DNA of 7,354 bases. It comes from Acidobacteriota bacterium (GTDB lineage Bacteria > Acidobacteriota > Terriglobia > Terriglobales > Acidobacteriaceae). The translations under genes and the position numbers were made by a program. The notes below the pieces were generated by a model, which did no database searches, had not been told where the DNA came from, and saw nothing but the letters and a program-made list of their open reading frames with translations. The DNA lies in NCBI GenBank assembly GCA_021819255.1, contig JAKART010000103.1:1-7354 (forward strand), written 5' to 3'. This document shows positions 5,003-7,354 of the stretch, in pieces. Positions within the stretch are counted from its first letter, which is position 1; each line of letters begins with the position of its first letter.

Positions 5003-7354
5003 CTACCGTTTCCCGCCGAGCCGAAGCTCCAGTCCGCTGCGGAAGGTGAGCGGCAAGGCCGGGTAACCGATCGGACCGATATGCTGGTCGTTGAGCAGAT
5101 TGTCGAACTGAACGAAGTAATAGAACCCATGCTTCAGCGCGAAGTTCACATTCATATCCAGCTTGGTGTACCCAAAGTCCAGATTCCGGTTCGGCAACAG
5201 CAGCGTATTGCCCCCATTCAGATCTTCATTCTCCAGAAACGTGGAGTCGTCACTGCGGCTGGCCACAGCTCCATCCATGGAAGCTGTCAGGGAGCGGTGT
5301 ATGTACTCCGCGTTGAAGTAGCCGAAGTTGGGAGCTCGGCGGAAGGGCCGGGCTCCTACCAGAGGGCTCAAAGCGCCGATCGCGATTCCCGGGATGTTCG
5401 GATTCTCGGTCGGCGTTCCCTGCAGGGCCGCTACGGCATCAGAGGAGAACGACTGCAGAACGCGCGCGTCCAGATAGGTATAACCCGCTCGGAAGAGGAA
5501 GTGAGGCTGCGGCTGCCAGACCAGCGCCGCCTCCAATCCCTGGGCACTGTACGCCAGGGAGTTCACATAGGCCTCATAGATCCCGATGTTTGGATTGAGA
5601 TTCAAGCCAAAGTACTGGTCCAGAGCCTGCGCATCCACCCCCTCCAACTGATTGTTGAACATGTTGTGGTAATAGCCGACCTTCAGAACCAGCTTTTCGC
5701 CAAAGATATTCTGGTCCACGCCTACATCGTACGTACGGGAGTCCTCGGCCCCCTGCGGCCCGATGTGGTATCGCGCAATATCGGTCGTATCGCCCGCCTC
5801 CAGCAGTTGCGTGTACAGACTCTCGAACTGGACCGCCAGCGTTGGCTCCTGCACCCCGGTCGCCAGGTTGGCCCGCAGCCGCGTTCCACGAAACAAGCTC
5901 TGCGCGGGCCGCACCGGCACATAGGTCAGGCCGATCCGAGGCGTGCCGGCGATGCCAAACAGGTGGTTCTTCTCCACCGCTCCGCCCGCGGAGTAAAACA
6001 GGCGATGCCAGAACTCTCCCTGAAACTGCAGGTTGTACTCGTAGTTTGGCCGCTGGAGAGACTCGTGTTCCGTGTAGTCAAAGCTGGGATCGTAGTCGTT
6101 GAAGGAACCTCGCTCATTGTCATAACGAAAGCCGAAGAGCCAGATCAGATGGGGTGAAACGCTGTAGTCCGTCTGGTAGTACAGCTCATCGAGATTGCTA
6201 TCCTGGTCGTAGTTATTGCCGGTATAGAGCTGCACCTGCCCGGTCGCCGTATATCCGTTCGCTCCTCGAATGGTGACCACATTGCCCACGTTCCCGGGCC
6301 CGGCGATGCCTGGACCGTAAGCGCCCGGATCGTTCGCCAGGAATGTCCCACCGGCAGCGAACTCTTTTTCCTGTTCCCGCTTGCGGGCGATGTCATAGCG
6401 CACCAGGTTGTGCCACTTGCCCTTGTACCAGTTCTCCACCGTCATGTTGGCGAACAGATCCTGGTCGGCCTGCCGGTTGCTTTGCGCAACCCCCTGAAAA
6501 TCCCAGGCCCCGGGCACTCCCTGCACCGCATCGGTATTGTGCAGGGTGAAGCGGAGCTGGGTGTTGCCCTTGAAGTTGTAGCCAATGTTGGCTGCGTCCG
6601 TCTCGTTGTGGTACTCATCCTGGGGCAGCGCGTTCGAGGTATCCAACCGTGAGAATGCCGTGTAATAATCCAGTCCCTGGATCGTCCCGCCCAGAGAAAC
6701 CTGGTTGCGGTAGGTCCACAGATTGCCGGCGTCGCCCTCATAGTCCAGAAGCGGTTCGGCCGTCGTCCCCTTGGGCGTGTTGATGGTGACCACTCCGGCT
6801 CCCGCATCCGTTCCGTACATCGCCGAATCCGGCCCGCGCACCACCGTCAGGCTGTTTACCGACGCCGAACTCACCGTTCCAAAGTCAAACGTTCCACCGA
6901 TGTCATCGGCCGGCGATCCATCCATCATCACCAGGTTTGCCGTTGAGCTGCCACCACGCAGAAACAGACTCGTCACGCCACCCATCTGCCCGGTCTGCAC
7001 CATAAACACGCCCGGCTCCTGCCTCATCGCGTCGATCAGGTCGGGTTGCATGGAAAAGGCATCCGGCGGAATGACGGTCACCGGAGAGGTGAGTTGGGGC
7101 AGCGGCGTCGGAATCCCGGTGGCGCTCACCGTCACATCCTGCTTCACAGTGGTTGCCGATAACACCACGTCCCGCTCCAACACGTCGGTACTGCCGCCGT
7201 ATATCTGGATACCAACTGCGGGTAGAAATCCAGCGGCGGAACTGACCAGCTCAAACCTGCCGGCCTCCGCATAGCGAATCTCGAAGGCCCCCTGCGAGTC
7301 GGCATAATCCATGGCGACCACCTTGCTGCCCTGTACCAGCCGCACCAGAGTTCC
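5003..7354 (-). CDS. TonB-dependent outer-membrane receptor (BtuB-like), 5' end cut by window edge
   Basis: Visible are 783 residues and the stop; the frame is open at the right edge, so signal peptide and true start are missing. An outer-membrane beta-barrel that would import a ligand using TonB energy. Order: a carboxypeptidase-regulatory-like Ig-type domain (about 1-66, SQGAFEIRYAEAGRFELVSS), a linker with a TonB-box-like QDVTVSA (72-78), a plug domain (about 88-195: SLFLRGGSS at 129-137, LVMMDGSP at 141-148, VVRGPDSAMYG at 171-181, AGVVTINT at 186-193), then a barrel of alternating aromatic strands to the end (FVQFDNLLND, SGLELRLGGKR). The plug resembles cobalamin receptor BtuB, but the ligand cannot be inferred: no cobalamin, siderophore or glycan gene is nearby. 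The protein ends in GGKR rather than the common terminal aromatic residue. A secreted VWA-like gene follows 377 bases downstream. The frame is uninterrupted, so the gene looks intact as far as seen. Confidence 0.92.
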   Translation of the reverse strand, partial: GTLVRLVQGSKVVAMDYADSQGAFEIRYAEAGRFELVSSAAGFLPAVGIQIYGGSTDVLERDVVLSATTVKQDVTVSATGIPTPLPQLTSPVTVIPPDAFSMQPDLIDAMRQEPGVFMVQTGQMGGVTSLFLRGGSSTANLVMMDGSPADDIGGTFDFGTVSSASVNSLTVVRGPDSAMYGTDAGAGVVTINTPKGTTAEPLLDYEGDAGNLWTYRNQVSLGGTIQGLDYYTAFSRLDTSNALPQDEYHNETDAANIGYNFKGNTQLRFTLHNTDAVQGVPGAWDFQGVAQSNRQADQDLFANMTVENWYKGKWHNLVRYDIARKREQEKEFAAGGTFLANDPGAYGPGIAGPGNVGNVVTIRGANGYTATGQVQLYTGNNYDQDSNLDELYYQTDYSVSPHLIWLFGFRYDNERGSFNDYDPSFDYTEHESLQRPNYEYNLQFQGEFWHRLFYSAGGAVEKNHLFGIAGTPRIGLTYVPVRPAQSLFRGTRLRANLATGVQEPTLAVQFESLYTQLLEAGDTTDIARYHIGPQGAEDSRTYDVGVDQNIFGEKLVLKVGYYHNMFNNQLEGVDAQALDQYFGLNLNPNIGIYEAYVNSLAYSAQGLEAALVWQPQPHFLFRAGYTYLDARVLQSFSSDAVAALQGTPTENPNIPGIAIGALSPLVGARPFRRAPNFGYFNAEYIHRSLTASMDGAVASRSDDSTFLENEDLNGGNTLLLPNRNLDFGYTKLDMNVNFALKHGFYYFVQFDNLLNDQHIGPIGYPALPLTFRSGLELRLGGKR

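Noticed and set aside
4934..6157. A 407-codon open frame on the plus strand, antisense to the receptor
   Set aside because: It starts inside the hairpin and covers barrel-coding sequence of the TonB-dependent receptor. No family features are visible.

Overview
The window (about 60% G+C by eye) most likely comes from the chromosome of an acidobacterium (Acidobacteriota, class Terriglobia or a relative). This rests on two protein types typical of that phylum: a secreted von Willebrand factor A-like protein, and a TonB-dependent receptor carrying an N-terminal carboxypeptidase-regulatory-like domain. No rRNA, tRNA, CRISPR array, transposase or phage gene is visible, so placement below phylum level is a guess.

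All four genes lie on the minus strand. In transcription order (right to left) they are: a BtuB-like TonB-dependent outer-membrane receptor (7354 to 5003, 5' end outside the window); a secreted VWA-like protein with a degenerate metal site (4625 to 3681); an AdiA-like PLP-dependent amino-acid decarboxylase, probably arginine decarboxylase (3432 to 997); and a GMC-like FAD-dependent oxidoreductase (881 to 1, 3' end outside the window). The oxidoreductase has no stop codon in the window and is easily missed.

The intergenic gaps are 377, 248 and 115 bases. Each holds an inverted repeat, so the genes look like separate or loosely linked transcription units rather than one tight operon. The receptor and VWA protein would act at the cell envelope. 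The decarboxylase would act in the cytoplasm, in amino-acid-dependent acid resistance or polyamine supply. The oxidoreductase substrate is unknown. I see no clear pathway linking all four.

The least ordinary DNA is the 377-base gap between the receptor and VWA genes. It holds four head-to-tail 13-base repeats centred on GGATCC, a long hairpin, and dispersed copies of a GCTCCCGGCAA motif. The least ordinary proteins are the VWA protein, which lacks the usual metal-binding serines, and the decarboxylase, which has a 45-residue basic, proline-rich C-terminal tail. I did not find a convincing new multi-gene system.
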